Positions 54,475-63,879 of a DNA stretch of 64,000 nt are shown one piece after another. The stretch's first letter is position 1; each line of letters opens with the position of its first letter. A program made the translations under genes and the position numbers. The notes under the pieces were generated by a model that did not search any database, was not told the DNA's origin, and saw only the letters and a list, made by a program, of their open reading frames with translations. Source of the DNA: Psychrobacter alimentarius (GTDB lineage Bacteria > Pseudomonadota > Gammaproteobacteria > Pseudomonadales > Moraxellaceae); contig NZ_CP014945.1 in NCBI RefSeq assembly GCF_001606025.1, forward strand, positions 1,736,001-1,800,000, given 5' to 3'.

Positions 54475-56268
54475 ATGCAATACAAAGCACCCTTACGTGA
54501 TATTCAATTCGTTATGCATGAACTACTTGATAGTGAAAGCCATTATAAAACCTTGCCCGCGTTTCAAGAAGCTGACCGTGAATTGATGGACAGCTTATTT
54601 GAGATGGCGGCAAGCTTCGCTGAAAACGAGCTGTCACCATTGAACCAAAGCGGTGATGCTGAAGGTTGTCAATTTAATAATGGCGTCGTGACTACCCCAA
54701 AAGGTTTTAAAGAAGCATATAAAGCGTTTTGTGAGCTTGGGTTCCCAGCTTTGTCTGCTGAAGAAGAATTTGGTGGTCAAAACATGCCATTTTCATTATC
54801 TACAGTCATCAATGAGATGGTTGGCACCGCTAACTGGTCATTTTCTATGTACCCTGGCCTATCGCATGGCGCTATTCAAACCATCGAGCATCATGGTACT
54901 GATGAGCAAAAACAAACGTATTTAGAAAAAATGGTCACTGGCGAATGGTCAGGCACCATGTGTTTGACTGAAGCCCATGCAGGTTCTGACTTAGGTATTA
55001 TTCGTACCAAAGCTGAGCCTAAAGAAGATGGCACCTATAGCATCACTGGTCAAAAAATCTTTATTTCAGCAGGTGAGCATGATTTAACAGACAACATCAT
55101 TCATATTGTATTGGCTCGTCTACCAGGCGCACCTGCCGGCACAAAAGGTATCTCACTGTTTATCGTACCCAAAGTCATGGTCAATGAAGACAACAGCTTA
55201 GGCGAAAACAATAGCGTGGTTTGTGGCTCTATTGAGCATAAAATGGGCATCAAAGCCTCTGCTACTTGTGTCATGAATTTCGATGGCGCAACGGGGTATT
55301 TGATTGGACCAGAAAACCGTGGTTTACAGTGCATGTTCACCTTTATGAACGTTGCTCGTATTGGTACAGCCGTTCAAGGTCTTACGGCTGCAGAGTATGC
55401 ATTCCAAGGTTCACTGACTTATGCAAAAGATCGTTTAGCGATGCGCTCACTTTCAGGTGCAAAAGCGCCAGACAAAGTAGCAGATCCTATCATCGTTCAC
55501 CCTGCCGTTCGCAACATGCTATTGACGGAAAAAGCCTTTGCAGAAGGTGGTCGTGCATTGGTTTATTACCTCTCACACTTTGCTGATACTGTGGCAAAAG
55601 GCGAAGGCGATGCGCTTAAGTTCGCTGACCAAATGTTGTCATTATTAACCCCCATTGCCAAAGCGTTCTTAACAGAAACTGGACTAGAAGCGGCAAACCA
55701 TGGCGTGCAAGTATACGGTGGTCATGGGTTTATCAGTGAATGGGGTATGGAACAAAACGTCCGTGATACTCGCATTGCTTGTCTGTACGAAGGTACGACT
55801 GAAATCCAAGCACTGGATCTATTAGGCCGTAAAGTCTTGGGCTCACAAGGCAAGCTACTCGCAAATTTTGTACAAATCATTCAAAAATTCTGTCAAGAAA
55901 ACAAAGACAATGATGAGATGGGTCAATTCATTCGTCCACTTGCCAAGCATATCAAAGAATGGGGCGATCTAACGTCACGTATCGGTATGCAAGCCACTGA
56001 AAACCCAGATGCTGTCGGCGGCGCTGCAGTTGACTATATGTACTTCAGTGGTTATGTGACTCTTGCTTACCTATGGGCGCGTATGGCACTCGTTGCTCAA
56101 ACGGCTATCGCAGATGGGACTGGCGAAAAAGCATTTTATGATGCCAAGATTAAAACAGCGCAGTTCTACTTCGCTAAGTTATTGCCACGCACCACAACAC
56201 ATGTACAGCGTATCAGTACGGGTGTTGAGCCATACATGAGTATGGACGTGGATCAGTTTGTTTTTTAA
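54475..56268 (+). CDS. Long-chain acyl-CoA dehydrogenase (C-terminal-extended), copy 1
   Basis: A 597-residue flavin dehydrogenase of the extended acyl-CoA dehydrogenase class with a roughly 120-residue C-terminal domain. Motifs include EWSGTMCLTEAHAGSDLG, KIFISAGEHDLTDNI, GIKASATCVMNFDGA, and YGGHGFISEWGMEQNVRDTRI followed by CLYEGTTEIQ, where the Glu of YEGT is the expected base. It catalyses the first step of beta-oxidation or a related chain oxidation; electrons go to ETF. A paralogue lies immediately downstream on the same strand, 365 bases away, and has the same length. The AGGACAGGAAGTT sequence precedes the ATG. Confidence 0.93.
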   Translation: MQYKAPLRDIQFVMHELLDSESHYKTLPAFQEADRELMDSLFEMAASFAENELSPLNQSGDAEGCQFNNGVVTTPKGFKEAYKAFCELGFPALSAEEEFGGQNMPFSLSTVINEMVGTANWSFSMYPGLSHGAIQTIEHHGTDEQKQTYLEKMVTGEWSGTMCLTEAHAGSDLGIIRTKAEPKEDGTYSITGQKIFISAGEHDLTDNIIHIVLARLPGAPAGTKGISLFIVPKVMVNEDNSLGENNSVVCGSIEHKMGIKASATCVMNFDGATGYLIGPENRGLQCMFTFMNVARIGTAVQGLTAAEYAFQGSLTYAKDRLAMRSLSGAKAPDKVADPIIVHPAVRNMLLTEKAFAEGGRALVYYLSHFADTVAKGEGDALKFADQMLSLLTPIAKAFLTETGLEAANHGVQVYGGHGFISEWGMEQNVRDTRIACLYEGTTEIQALDLLGRKVLGSQGKLLANFVQIIQKFCQENKDNDEMGQFIRPLAKHIKEWGDLTSRIGMQATENPDAVGGAAVDYMYFSGYVTLAYLWARMALVAQTAIADGTGEKAFYDAKIKTAQFYFAKLLPRTTTHVQRISTGVEPYMSMDVDQFVF

Positions 56269-56300
56269 TGAAGCGTTAGACACTTTTCATACTATATTTT

Positions 56301-56335
56301 ATCGGCAACATACTTCGGTGTGCTGCCGATTTATT
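56301..56335 (+). terminator. Probable terminator of copy 1
   Basis: ATCGGCAACA pairs with TGCTGCCGAT (one mismatch) across a 10-base loop, followed by TTATTTT. Confidence 0.65.
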
Positions 56336-56568
56336 TTAGGCATCTCTTTAAAACAGCAATAGTTCTAGTGTCTCTCACTCTATTGGTTATTTTTATTTTT
56401 GAAAAAGCAGAATACTTCTGAGAGTAACTCTATTCATCAAAATATATTTTATTACTACAATAGCCACTGCCAACTTTTGGTGCACGCATAATTCACGAAG
56501 AAATACACCCGCCTACATGCTTATTTGCTAAACTTTGATTGTTAATCGCTAAGATTACTTCAAGAAAA

Positions 56569-56594
56569 CAGTTGATAATCAGCTCAGTTGATAA
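56569..56594. repeat. Direct repeat CAGTTGATAA, 16-bp period, upstream of copy 2
   Basis: Two identical 10-bp copies start 16 bases apart, about 45 bases before the second acyl-CoA dehydrogenase start. It could be a tandem regulator site; no family is assigned. Confidence 0.45.
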
Positions 56595-56638
56595 CTTTAG
56601 TGACTCCAATTTTATTCATTTGAACCAAAGGAATGTTT

Positions 56639-58423
56639 ATGGCTGTTTATAATGCCCCTCTGAATGACATGCGCTTTATGTTAAAGGACGTCTTTAAAGC
56701 GCCAGAATTTTGGCAAAACAACGAAAACTTAGCGCATGTTGACATGGAAACGGTCGATATGATTTTGGAAGAAATGGCAAAACTGTCAAAAAACATTTTA
56801 TTACCTATCAATCGTAGCGGCGACGAAGAAGGCGCAACTTTTGAAGGTAATGGCGTGGTCACCACCCCTACTGGATTTAAAGAAGCCTATAAGCAATATG
56901 CAGACTCAGGCTGGGTTGGTTTAAGTGGTAATGCTGAATATGGCGGTCAAGGTTTCCCCAAAATGGTCACCATGTTGACCGAAGAGATGGTATTCACGGC
57001 CAACCAATCGTTTGCGCTTTATCCAAATTTGACAGTTGGGGCCACGCTTTGTCTCAATGCAGCCGCTTCTGAAGAACAAAAACAGACTTATCTAGAAAAA
57101 ATGTACAGTGGCGAATGGTCTGGCACTATGTGTTTGACAGAACCACATGCAGGTACGGATCTAGGTATCATCAAAACCAAAGCCGTCCCAAACGATGATG
57201 GTAGCTACGATATTTCTGGTACCAAAATTTTTATCACAGGCGGTGAGCACGATCTGACTGACAATATCATTCATTTGGTACTGGCAAAAACACCCAATGC
57301 GCCAGAAGGATCAAAAGGCATCTCACTTTTTGTTGTACCAAAATTTTTGGTAAACGAAGACGGTAGCTTAGGCGCGCGCAATACGTTAGCCGTCGGTTCT
57401 ATCGAGCATAAAATGGGCATCAAAGCCTCTGCTACGTGTGTCATGAATTTCGACAACGCTAAAGGCTGGATGGTTGGTGAAGAAAACACAGGTCTGTCAT
57501 CAATGTTCATTATGATGAACTATGAACGTGTCACCATGGGCTTGCAAGGTCTTGGTGGCTCAGAGCTGGCTTATCAAAATGCAGCTTTATATGCCAATGA
57601 CCGTGGTCAAGGACGCAGTGATACTCAGCTACAAAGCCCAGAAAAACCAGCCGATGCGATTATTCATCATGCTGACGTTCGCCGTATGCTATTAAACGCT
57701 AAAGCCAACACCGAAGCATCACGTTGTTTTGCGATGTATGTGGCCAAAAGCCTTGATGAAGAAAAATTTAGTACTGACCCTGAAGCTGCTCAAGCTGCTG
57801 CTGCGCGCGTTGCCCTACTCACACCAGTGGCTAAAGCCTTCTTAACAGACAAAGCACTTGAAGCCACCGTAGATTGCCAGCAAGTCTTTGGTGGGCACGG
57901 CTATATACGCGAATGGGGTATGGAGCAAATCGTTCGTGATACCCGCATTGCCCAGATTTATGAAGGCACAAACGGTATCCAAGCACTTGATTTGCTGGGT
58001 CGTAAAGTGGCAAAAAACAACGGTAAATATGTCATGCATTTCTTAGGTGAAATTCGTGATTTTGTGAATAATATGCAAGCCGATCATGGTATCAAACAAG
58101 CCACACTTGAGGCTGCAGATACGATTGAAGCTCTAACCAAAACGGTTCTTAGCAATATTAGTGAACGTAAAAACGAGATCAATGGTTGTGCAGTTGATTA
58201 TATGCATGCCTTTGGTTACCTTGCTTATTCGTACATGTTTGCGTTGATGGTAGAGGCAGCCAACGGTAAAGAAGGTGATTTTTATACCAATAAAGCCAAA
58301 CTTGCTGATTACTTCGTTGGCCGTATTTTGCCACGTATCGATGCGCATGCAAAAATGGTGCAGGCTGGTAGTGATCCAATGATGAATTTTGATCTTGATT
58401 ATTTCGATGTTCCTGCTAGCTAA
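56639..58423 (+). CDS. Long-chain acyl-CoA dehydrogenase (C-terminal-extended), copy 2
   Basis: A 594-residue paralogue of the preceding gene, colinear throughout: EWSGTMCLTEPHAGTDLG, KIFITGGEHDLTDNI, GIKASATCVMNFDNA, FGGHGYIREWGMEQIVRDTRI and QIYEGTNGIQALDLLGRK. The catalytic-loop Glu (YEGT) is present. The ATG at MAVYNAP has AAAGGA six bases upstream; an ATG two codons earlier lacks room for a ribosome-binding site. The pair probably differs in chain length or branched-chain preference. A near-identical 50-bp block with copy 1 sits in the flavin-binding region. Confidence 0.93.
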   Translation: MAVYNAPLNDMRFMLKDVFKAPEFWQNNENLAHVDMETVDMILEEMAKLSKNILLPINRSGDEEGATFEGNGVVTTPTGFKEAYKQYADSGWVGLSGNAEYGGQGFPKMVTMLTEEMVFTANQSFALYPNLTVGATLCLNAAASEEQKQTYLEKMYSGEWSGTMCLTEPHAGTDLGIIKTKAVPNDDGSYDISGTKIFITGGEHDLTDNIIHLVLAKTPNAPEGSKGISLFVVPKFLVNEDGSLGARNTLAVGSIEHKMGIKASATCVMNFDNAKGWMVGEENTGLSSMFIMMNYERVTMGLQGLGGSELAYQNAALYANDRGQGRSDTQLQSPEKPADAIIHHADVRRMLLNAKANTEASRCFAMYVAKSLDEEKFSTDPEAAQAAAARVALLTPVAKAFLTDKALEATVDCQQVFGGHGYIREWGMEQIVRDTRIAQIYEGTNGIQALDLLGRKVAKNNGKYVMHFLGEIRDFVNNMQADHGIKQATLEAADTIEALTKTVLSNISERKNEINGCAVDYMHAFGYLAYSYMFALMVEAANGKEGDFYTNKAKLADYFVGRILPRIDAHAKMVQAGSDPMMNFDLDYFDVPAS

Positions 58424-58457
58424 GTAGTTATTATCATCGATTTATAGTACCCTAATC

Positions 58458-58489
58458 AAAAGGACAGTGACGCTACTGTCCTTTTTTTT
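58458..58489 (+). terminator. Intrinsic terminator of copy 2
   Basis: The perfect stem AAAAGGACAGT/ACTGTCCTTTT with a 6-base loop is followed by an unbroken run of eight T's. Confidence 0.93.
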
Positions 58490-58722
58490 GTCAGAAGGAT
58501 TTTTAGATTGGTTACGAAAAAATAACTGCTAACAAAATAATTAACCATCGATGCATGGTTATGATTAAAATAACGCAAGTAAAAGTGTCGCGTAGATTAC
58601 ATGGTTCAGTTCAAATGTAAATATTACCGAGTTTTTAGCAATGTTTGCCATTGCAACACATTATATAATGGTCAACACTTCGTTATAAAAACTACTGAAA
58701 TAATCATAATAAAGGATGCGAC

Positions 58723-61179
58723 GTGTCAGAATTAAAACGCATTTTACAGCAGATTACAGCCCTGAGTGATGTGCCCGATCCTGCGGTACTCAAACGCTTA
58801 ATAGATGAGCTGCGGGTGAGTGAAAAAGAAACCGCGTTAGCCAATGAAAAAATTCAGTCTTTGATTGATATTCTTCGTCAACATCCAGAATATGGAGATG
58901 GGTTATCAAGTTTTGTTTTAAAATTAATCATTCAATACCGTCAAATCTCACTCTATACTGATACTGGCATTATGTCAGATCAGGGGTTTTTTAACAGCTT
59001 ACGTCGCTTAATTGGTCATCGATTTTTACCGCTATTACCTCAAGATGACTCCGTTGTCGAACTGGCCGGTTACTTGTTCAATAAGCGCTCTGATGAGAAG
59101 TGGCTTGCCAATATCGAGAAAGAAAAGTGGGATGAGCTGGTTTCATTAATCAGAGTAGAAGAAAAGCACTTAGACTTAGTTGCCACGGCAAAAAACAGCA
59201 TTTTAAATGCGATTATTATCTTATCTTATCGAATCAGCGGTATTGGTTTACATCCTGATTTGATGGAGTCTTATCCGCAAATATTGAATTACTCTGCATC
59301 TTTTGTGGCTCAAAATCAAGAAGCGGTGCTGTTCGTCAACCAATATAGACAAGCACATGAACTCGATAGCTTGACGGATATTACACCTGAGCAGGCTGTC
59401 GATCCTGCTCCTTTATTAGTGATGGTTGAGCAGTGTGAAGATATTGTTGCCACTGTCCGAAAACGCATCTACAAGACAGGCATCTCTATTCGCCTGACTA
59501 ATATGATGCTGCGATTGGATCAAAGCTTACAACGCATGCGCATCTTGACGGCGCTACTGACAGAAAGTCATCAAAACCGTGATCGTGCAGTGATTGAGCT
59601 GATTCAAACCCTGATTACGACTTCCAATCGCCGCTACAGTATTGGCTATTTGATCGATAACAATACCAAACTGCTCTCACGTAAAGTCACTGAAAATGCC
59701 AGTCGCGTTGGTGAACACTATATCAGTACCGATAGAGCTGGTTATCGCCAAATGTTCAAAAAGGCCTCTATCGGCGGGTTTGTCATCGCGTTTATGGCTA
59801 CCTTGAAAATAATCACGTACCAGTTGGCGCTTGCACCCATGGGTCGTGCCTTCCTTAATAGTATGATTTATGGATTGGGTTTCGTATTTATCCATGTCAT
59901 TCGAGGTACGGTGGCGACCAAACAGCCAGCGATGACAGCAGCAGCCATTGCCTCTACCATATCTGAAAGCTCTGGCAAGAAGTCTCATCAATTGACCAAA
60001 CTGTCAGAGTTAATCGTCGATATTTTGCGTACTCAGTTTATTGCAATTATGGGTAACGTCATGCTAGCGATACCCGTCGCGCTCATCATCTCTTTTGCGT
60101 GGTTGCAATATACAGGCGCGCCGATGATTGGGTCCGAAAAAGCAGGACACCTCCTTCATGACCTTGACCCGTTTCATTCACTAGCGCTCCCTCATGCTGC
60201 TATTGCTGGCGTGTATTTATTTTTGGCTGGTCTGATAGCTGGTTATTATGACAATTTGGCTGTTTATAACCATGTAGGTGCGCGTATTCAGCGCCACAGA
60301 TTACTTAAAGCCATACTACCCGAGCCATGGCTTAAACGCTTAGGTGGGTTTGTAGAAGCCAACTTAGGCGCCATTATGGGCAACTTCTTATTCGGGGTAT
60401 TCTTGGGTAGTACTGCCACTATTGGCTTTATATTTGGCTTACCAATTGATATTCGCCACATTGCATTTGCTTCAGCGAACTTGGCACATGGCCTATTTAA
60501 CCTTTCTGCTGATCAAGTAAGCTGGAATGTTATTTTATTATCGATACTTGGCGTAGCGCTTATTGGTATGGTCAACCTTATTGTCAGTTTTTCGCTGGCA
60601 CTGTTTGTTGCGTTACGCTCTAAAGAGGTTCGTTTCTTCGAATGGGGACGCCTCACAAAACTCATTTTTGGTCACATTATCAGTCATCCTTCTGACTTTT
60701 TTTGGCCACGTGACAAACCGATGAAGTACGCGCGTATTGATAGCCAAGGTCATATGATATTTGATGATAGTACCGCCGTACAAAAAGGTAGCAAGGCGAT
60801 ACCTAGTAACTATGTGGTACGACGATTGTCTGATGTCAGAGTCATTCCTAAGTCTCAGCAAGCTAGCTCGCAAGGTTCGCAGACGAATACAGACATACAT
60901 TATGACAATCAACCCAAAGGCGACGCTGTACAGCCGCACACCTCGCCCACAAAAGTTGTCGATCTTGATGACGGCTTGGTAGATGAAGAATTGAACAGTT
61001 CACCTTATACTGATGATATTCAGTATGACAAAGCGACCAAAACGCTAAACACTTCTAACAGTGACAATCCTGAATTGACTGGTGATGAGGTAGAACCAAC
61101 TAGTCTTGACAGTAAGGTGACAGGCGATGCCAAAACGCCATTGCCAAAACCTAAAAAACCACCAAAGTTGCCCAGTTAA
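58723..61179 (+). CDS. Gcr family membrane protein (so-called site-specific recombinase)
   Basis: An 818-residue protein of the family often annotated site-specific recombinase, after gonococcal Gcr. Residues 1-330 are helical and soluble (TALANEKIQSLIDILRQHPEYG, NRRYSIGYLIDNNTKLLSRKVTENASRVGEHYI split here as the family core). About six or seven membrane helices follow (about 350-365, 370-390, 440-460, 485-510, 540-570 and 600-640). The last 120 residues are a Ser/Asp/Pro-rich disordered tail. I see no serine- or tyrosine-recombinase active site. The GTG start has AAAGGA six bases upstream. Its function is unknown; the membrane topology argues against recombinase activity. Confidence 0.85.
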   Translation: MSELKRILQQITALSDVPDPAVLKRLIDELRVSEKETALANEKIQSLIDILRQHPEYGDGLSSFVLKLIIQYRQISLYTDTGIMSDQGFFNSLRRLIGHRFLPLLPQDDSVVELAGYLFNKRSDEKWLANIEKEKWDELVSLIRVEEKHLDLVATAKNSILNAIIILSYRISGIGLHPDLMESYPQILNYSASFVAQNQEAVLFVNQYRQAHELDSLTDITPEQAVDPAPLLVMVEQCEDIVATVRKRIYKTGISIRLTNMMLRLDQSLQRMRILTALLTESHQNRDRAVIELIQTLITTSNRRYSIGYLIDNNTKLLSRKVTENASRVGEHYISTDRAGYRQMFKKASIGGFVIAFMATLKIITYQLALAPMGRAFLNSMIYGLGFVFIHVIRGTVATKQPAMTAAAIASTISESSGKKSHQLTKLSELIVDILRTQFIAIMGNVMLAIPVALIISFAWLQYTGAPMIGSEKAGHLLHDLDPFHSLALPHAAIAGVYLFLAGLIAGYYDNLAVYNHVGARIQRHRLLKAILPEPWLKRLGGFVEANLGAIMGNFLFGVFLGSTATIGFIFGLPIDIRHIAFASANLAHGLFNLSADQVSWNVILLSILGVALIGMVNLIVSFSLALFVALRSKEVRFFEWGRLTKLIFGHIISHPSDFFWPRDKPMKYARIDSQGHMIFDDSTAVQKGSKAIPSNYVVRRLSDVRVIPKSQQASSQGSQTNTDIHYDNQPKGDAVQPHTSPTKVVDLDDGLVDEELNSSPYTDDIQYDKATKTLNTSNSDNPELTGDEVEPTSLDSKVTGDAKTPLPKPKKPPKLPS

Positions 61180-61199
61180 AGGGGTAGCTTTGGTGGTTT
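61153..61199 (-). terminator. apaH terminator embedded in the end of the convergent gene
   Basis: The perfect 12-bp stem AAACCACCAAAG/CTTTGGTGGTTT is followed on the minus strand by TTTTTT (61158-61153). It lies 32 bases past the apaH stop and overlaps the last codons and stop of the Gcr-family gene. Confidence 0.75.
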
Positions 61200-61230
61200 A
61201 CATAGAATGATGGTTAGCTCTTAAAAAGAT

Positions 61231-62091
61231 CTAGCCATTAATTTTGAATGAGCCGTTATGGTTTTCACACTGCGCACTTGACGTTATGACTTCTTCATCA
61301 CCCAGTCTATAAGCCAATAGGTAGTTGCCCCAGACGCAGCCACCATCAAGCGCTCGCGCATAAGGCAAATCAACCTCACCTTGCAACGCTGCCCAGTGAC
61401 CAAACAGTATCTTACGCGAGCGCGGCACCTGCCATTCAAACCACGGTAAAAAATCTTCTGGCATAGGTTCACTCAAGGTACCTGAGAAGCCAAACTCAAG
61501 CGTCCCATCCTGTTTGCACAGGCGCATGCGGGTAAAATAATTGGCAATGGCTCGCATTCTGGTGAAACCTGTGATGCCTGAATCCCAGTTATCCGCTTTT
61601 TTACTATATAAGTTGGGCAACAATTCATCAAGCTGCTCTAAACTGCCTTGTAGCTGCGCCTCTAACTCTTTTGCATAGCCAGCGGCAGCCTCAATACTCC
61701 AGTGGGGTGGTATACCAGCATGCACCAATACCGTCTGCTCATCTGGATAAGCCAGCAATGGCTGATGTCTTAACCACTCAAGTAGCTCATCACAATCATC
61801 AGCCGCAAAAATCGGTGCCGTTTTATCTTTTTTCTTGAGTTTGGTCGCACCACGCCACACAGCAATCAAATTGAGATCGTGATTGCCAAGTACCGTTGCA
61901 GCGGCTCCTTGCTCACATAGTTCCTTAACATCACGCAAGGTATTCAATGAGTCCTCTCCGCGTGCCACCAAGTCGCCAGCAAACCACAGCTTATCTTGAC
62001 TGGGATCAAAATCCAGTGTTTCAAGTAATTGACAATAGGCAGCATAGCAACCTTGCAAGTCACCGATGACATACTGATGTCGAAAACTCAT
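61231..62091 (-). CDS. apaH: Symmetrical bis(5'-nucleosyl)-tetraphosphatase
   Basis: A 286-residue ApaH: YVIGDLQGCYAAYCQLL, WFAGDLVARGEDSL, VLGNHDLNLIAVWRG, LLAYPDEQTVLVHAGIPPHWS and FGHWAALQGEVDLPYARALDGGCVWG give all metal and phosphate sites. It splits Ap4A to ADP and also decaps Np4-capped RNA in E. coli. Length is close to the family's 270-280. rsmA lies upstream on the same strand at 128 bases. The usual apaG partner is not between them. Confidence 0.97.
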   Translation of the reverse strand: MSFRHQYVIGDLQGCYAAYCQLLETLDFDPSQDKLWFAGDLVARGEDSLNTLRDVKELCEQGAAATVLGNHDLNLIAVWRGATKLKKKDKTAPIFAADDCDELLEWLRHQPLLAYPDEQTVLVHAGIPPHWSIEAAAGYAKELEAQLQGSLEQLDELLPNLYSKKADNWDSGITGFTRMRAIANYFTRMRLCKQDGTLEFGFSGTLSEPMPEDFLPWFEWQVPRSRKILFGHWAALQGEVDLPYARALDGGCVWGNYLLAYRLGDEEVITSSAQCENHNGSFKING

Positions 62092-62219
62092 ACTACCTCA
62101 CAGGTTTAGAAATAATAAAAAACGAGCATCAAAGTTAAGCACAATAAACTTAAGCTCAGATGCAATTAGCAATAATACACAATTTATAAGAGAAGCACCT
62201 TGTCGTTATTAACGACTAT

Positions 62220-63083
62220 TTACGCTTCTATCTGCTTTGCACGATTGCTTAGCGTCACAAAGTCTTTAACGCTTAAGGTCTCAGGACGGGCTTGTGGATT
62301 GATATCGCAAGCAGCAAAGTCTTCTTCGCTCAGCGTCGGCAATAGGGTCGAATTTTTAAAAATTGCTCGTAGTGTTTTGCGGCGATGGTTAAAGGTCTCA
62401 CGTACCACAATGGCAAAATAATCCTCATCTTCTGCCACGACTGGCTTATCAATATGCGGCGTCAATCGAAAAACCGCACTGGTCACTTTTGGTGGCGGAT
62501 TAAATGCGCCGCGTGGTACGGTCAGCAGATAATCGGTATCGCAATGATACTGCATGATGACAGACAAGCGACCATAGGTTTTGCTACCAACGTCGGCCGT
62601 GATACGCTCAACTACTTCTTTTTGCAGCATAAAATGCATGTCTTGAATCACATCGGCGAAGCTCAGCAAATGAAACAAGATCGGCGTAGAAATATTGTAA
62701 GGCAAATTACCCACCACACGAAGCTTACCGCGCTCTTCACTATATAGCTCACGGTAATCAACATGCATCGCATTGTCTTTGATAATGGTAAAGTTTGGAT
62801 GACTATTGGCGCCAATCCGAATACGCAAGCTGTCTGCCAAATCTCGATCCAGTTCCACCACTGTCATGCCATCCACTTCTGCCAACAGTGGCTCAGTCAG
62901 CGCGCCCATACCTGGTCCAATCTCAATCAAATTATCATCACGTTCCAGATGAATACTATCGACAATTTGACGAATGACACTGGTATCATGCAAGAAGTTT
63001 TGACCAAAGCGTTTACGCGGTTGGTGTTTGGCAGCTTTTAAGCTGTTAGAAATAGATTGAGCATCGAACGTAGAGTTGGACAT
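62220..63083 (-). CDS. rsmA: 16S rRNA dimethyladenosine transferase RsmA (KsgA)
   Basis: A 287-residue SAM-dependent enzyme dimethylating A1518 and A1519 of 16S rRNA, a late ribosome-assembly step. It shows [18 protein letters not shown], the SAM site [16 protein letters not shown], the acidic strand [11 protein letters not shown], the catalytic [10 protein letters not shown] and [17 protein letters not shown]. Length is typical (270-290). It lies upstream of apaH; pdxA and surA, usual neighbours, are not in the window. The N-terminal 20 residues are an extension of the family's start. Confidence 0.97.
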   Translation of the reverse strand: MSNSTFDAQSISNSLKAAKHQPRKRFGQNFLHDTSVIRQIVDSIHLERDDNLIEIGPGMGALTEPLLAEVDGMTVVELDRDLADSLRIRIGANSHPNFTIIKDNAMHVDYRELYSEERGKLRVVGNLPYNISTPILFHLLSFADVIQDMHFMLQKEVVERITADVGSKTYGRLSVIMQYHCDTDYLLTVPRGAFNPPPKVTSAVFRLTPHIDKPVVAEDEDYFAIVVRETFNHRRKTLRAIFKNSTLLPTLSEEDFAACDINPQARPETLSVKDFVTLSNRAKQIEA

Positions 63084-63362
63084 AAAAGATTCTTAATGTA
63101 TAAAGGATAAATGGGCAATAGCGCTGTAGCAATAAGGTGCTATTTTATAATGTCGAATTATACCACAGCTCATAATTAGGGCGTATTTTCGAGACATTTT
63201 ATCTATAAACCATCCACAATTTAGCGCAACCGACATAGCAGATTTTTGTTTTTAAACCATTTGCTATAACGCCTGTCATCGAAACAATGGGCTGCACTTA
63301 GAGCTATATTCGATTTTTCTCATATTTGAACTAAATACGGCATATTTCACAATAAACCTAAA

Positions 63363-63710
63363 ATGGTAGACCCTTTCTATGGTGAATGGAGTTTTGGCTG
63401 TTACCACAAACTGTGGAGAGTTCTTAGTGACAATCAAATTATCCTTGAAGGCCAAAATGACTTTGATAACTATAAAGAGACAGATAGCCTACTGCAGCAA
63501 ATTAGTTTTGGGAGGTTGATCGACATTACAGTCGTAAATACTCTGGATATAGCTATGATATTTGATAACAATATTCGTTTAGAGTTTTTAGTCAGTCGCA
63601 AGGAGGAAAATACCTTTGATGTTTTTTACCTCAGAATAAATGCCTCGTTTACTATGGTAACCAAGGCGGCTAGTACGGCAGAAGTGATTTACCATGGCCT
63701 AACCATCTAG
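63363..63710 (+). CDS. Unknown 115-residue protein
   Basis: A 115-residue protein, rich in aromatic and acidic residues, probably beta-rich (FYGEWSFGCYHKLWRV, IDITVVNTLDIAMIFDNN, LEFLVSRKEENTFDVFYLR). No family is recognised. The frame is open for 11 more codons upstream of the ATG (including YGIF and NKPK), without an in-frame start or ribosome-binding site, so the gene could begin at another start or be truncated. It stands between divergent rsmA and a convergent AraC-type gene. Coding confidence is moderate. Confidence 0.55.
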   Translation: MVDPFYGEWSFGCYHKLWRVLSDNQIILEGQNDFDNYKETDSLLQQISFGRLIDITVVNTLDIAMIFDNNIRLEFLVSRKEENTFDVFYLRINASFTMVTKAASTAEVIYHGLTI

Positions 63711-63879
63711 ACATTCGTACTAAATGAGACGAATAATCAAGCTTTACGTACTTGAAAAATCCTAACGGTAACGCAAATAGCCGTCAATTCAATTGGGTGC
63801 CCTAGTGAGAACTTGAATCTTTGGCTATGCTTTATTTTTATTAACAACTAATATTATTTAAGCGATCATAACGTAATTG

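Larger units (their letters stand above)
56269..56638. other. Intergenic region between the two acyl-CoA dehydrogenases
   Basis: 370 bases with a terminator at the left (56301-56335) and a 10-bp direct repeat CAGTTGATAA at 56569 and 56585 near the right end. No other element was recognised. The gap suggests separate transcription of the second gene. Confidence 0.5.
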
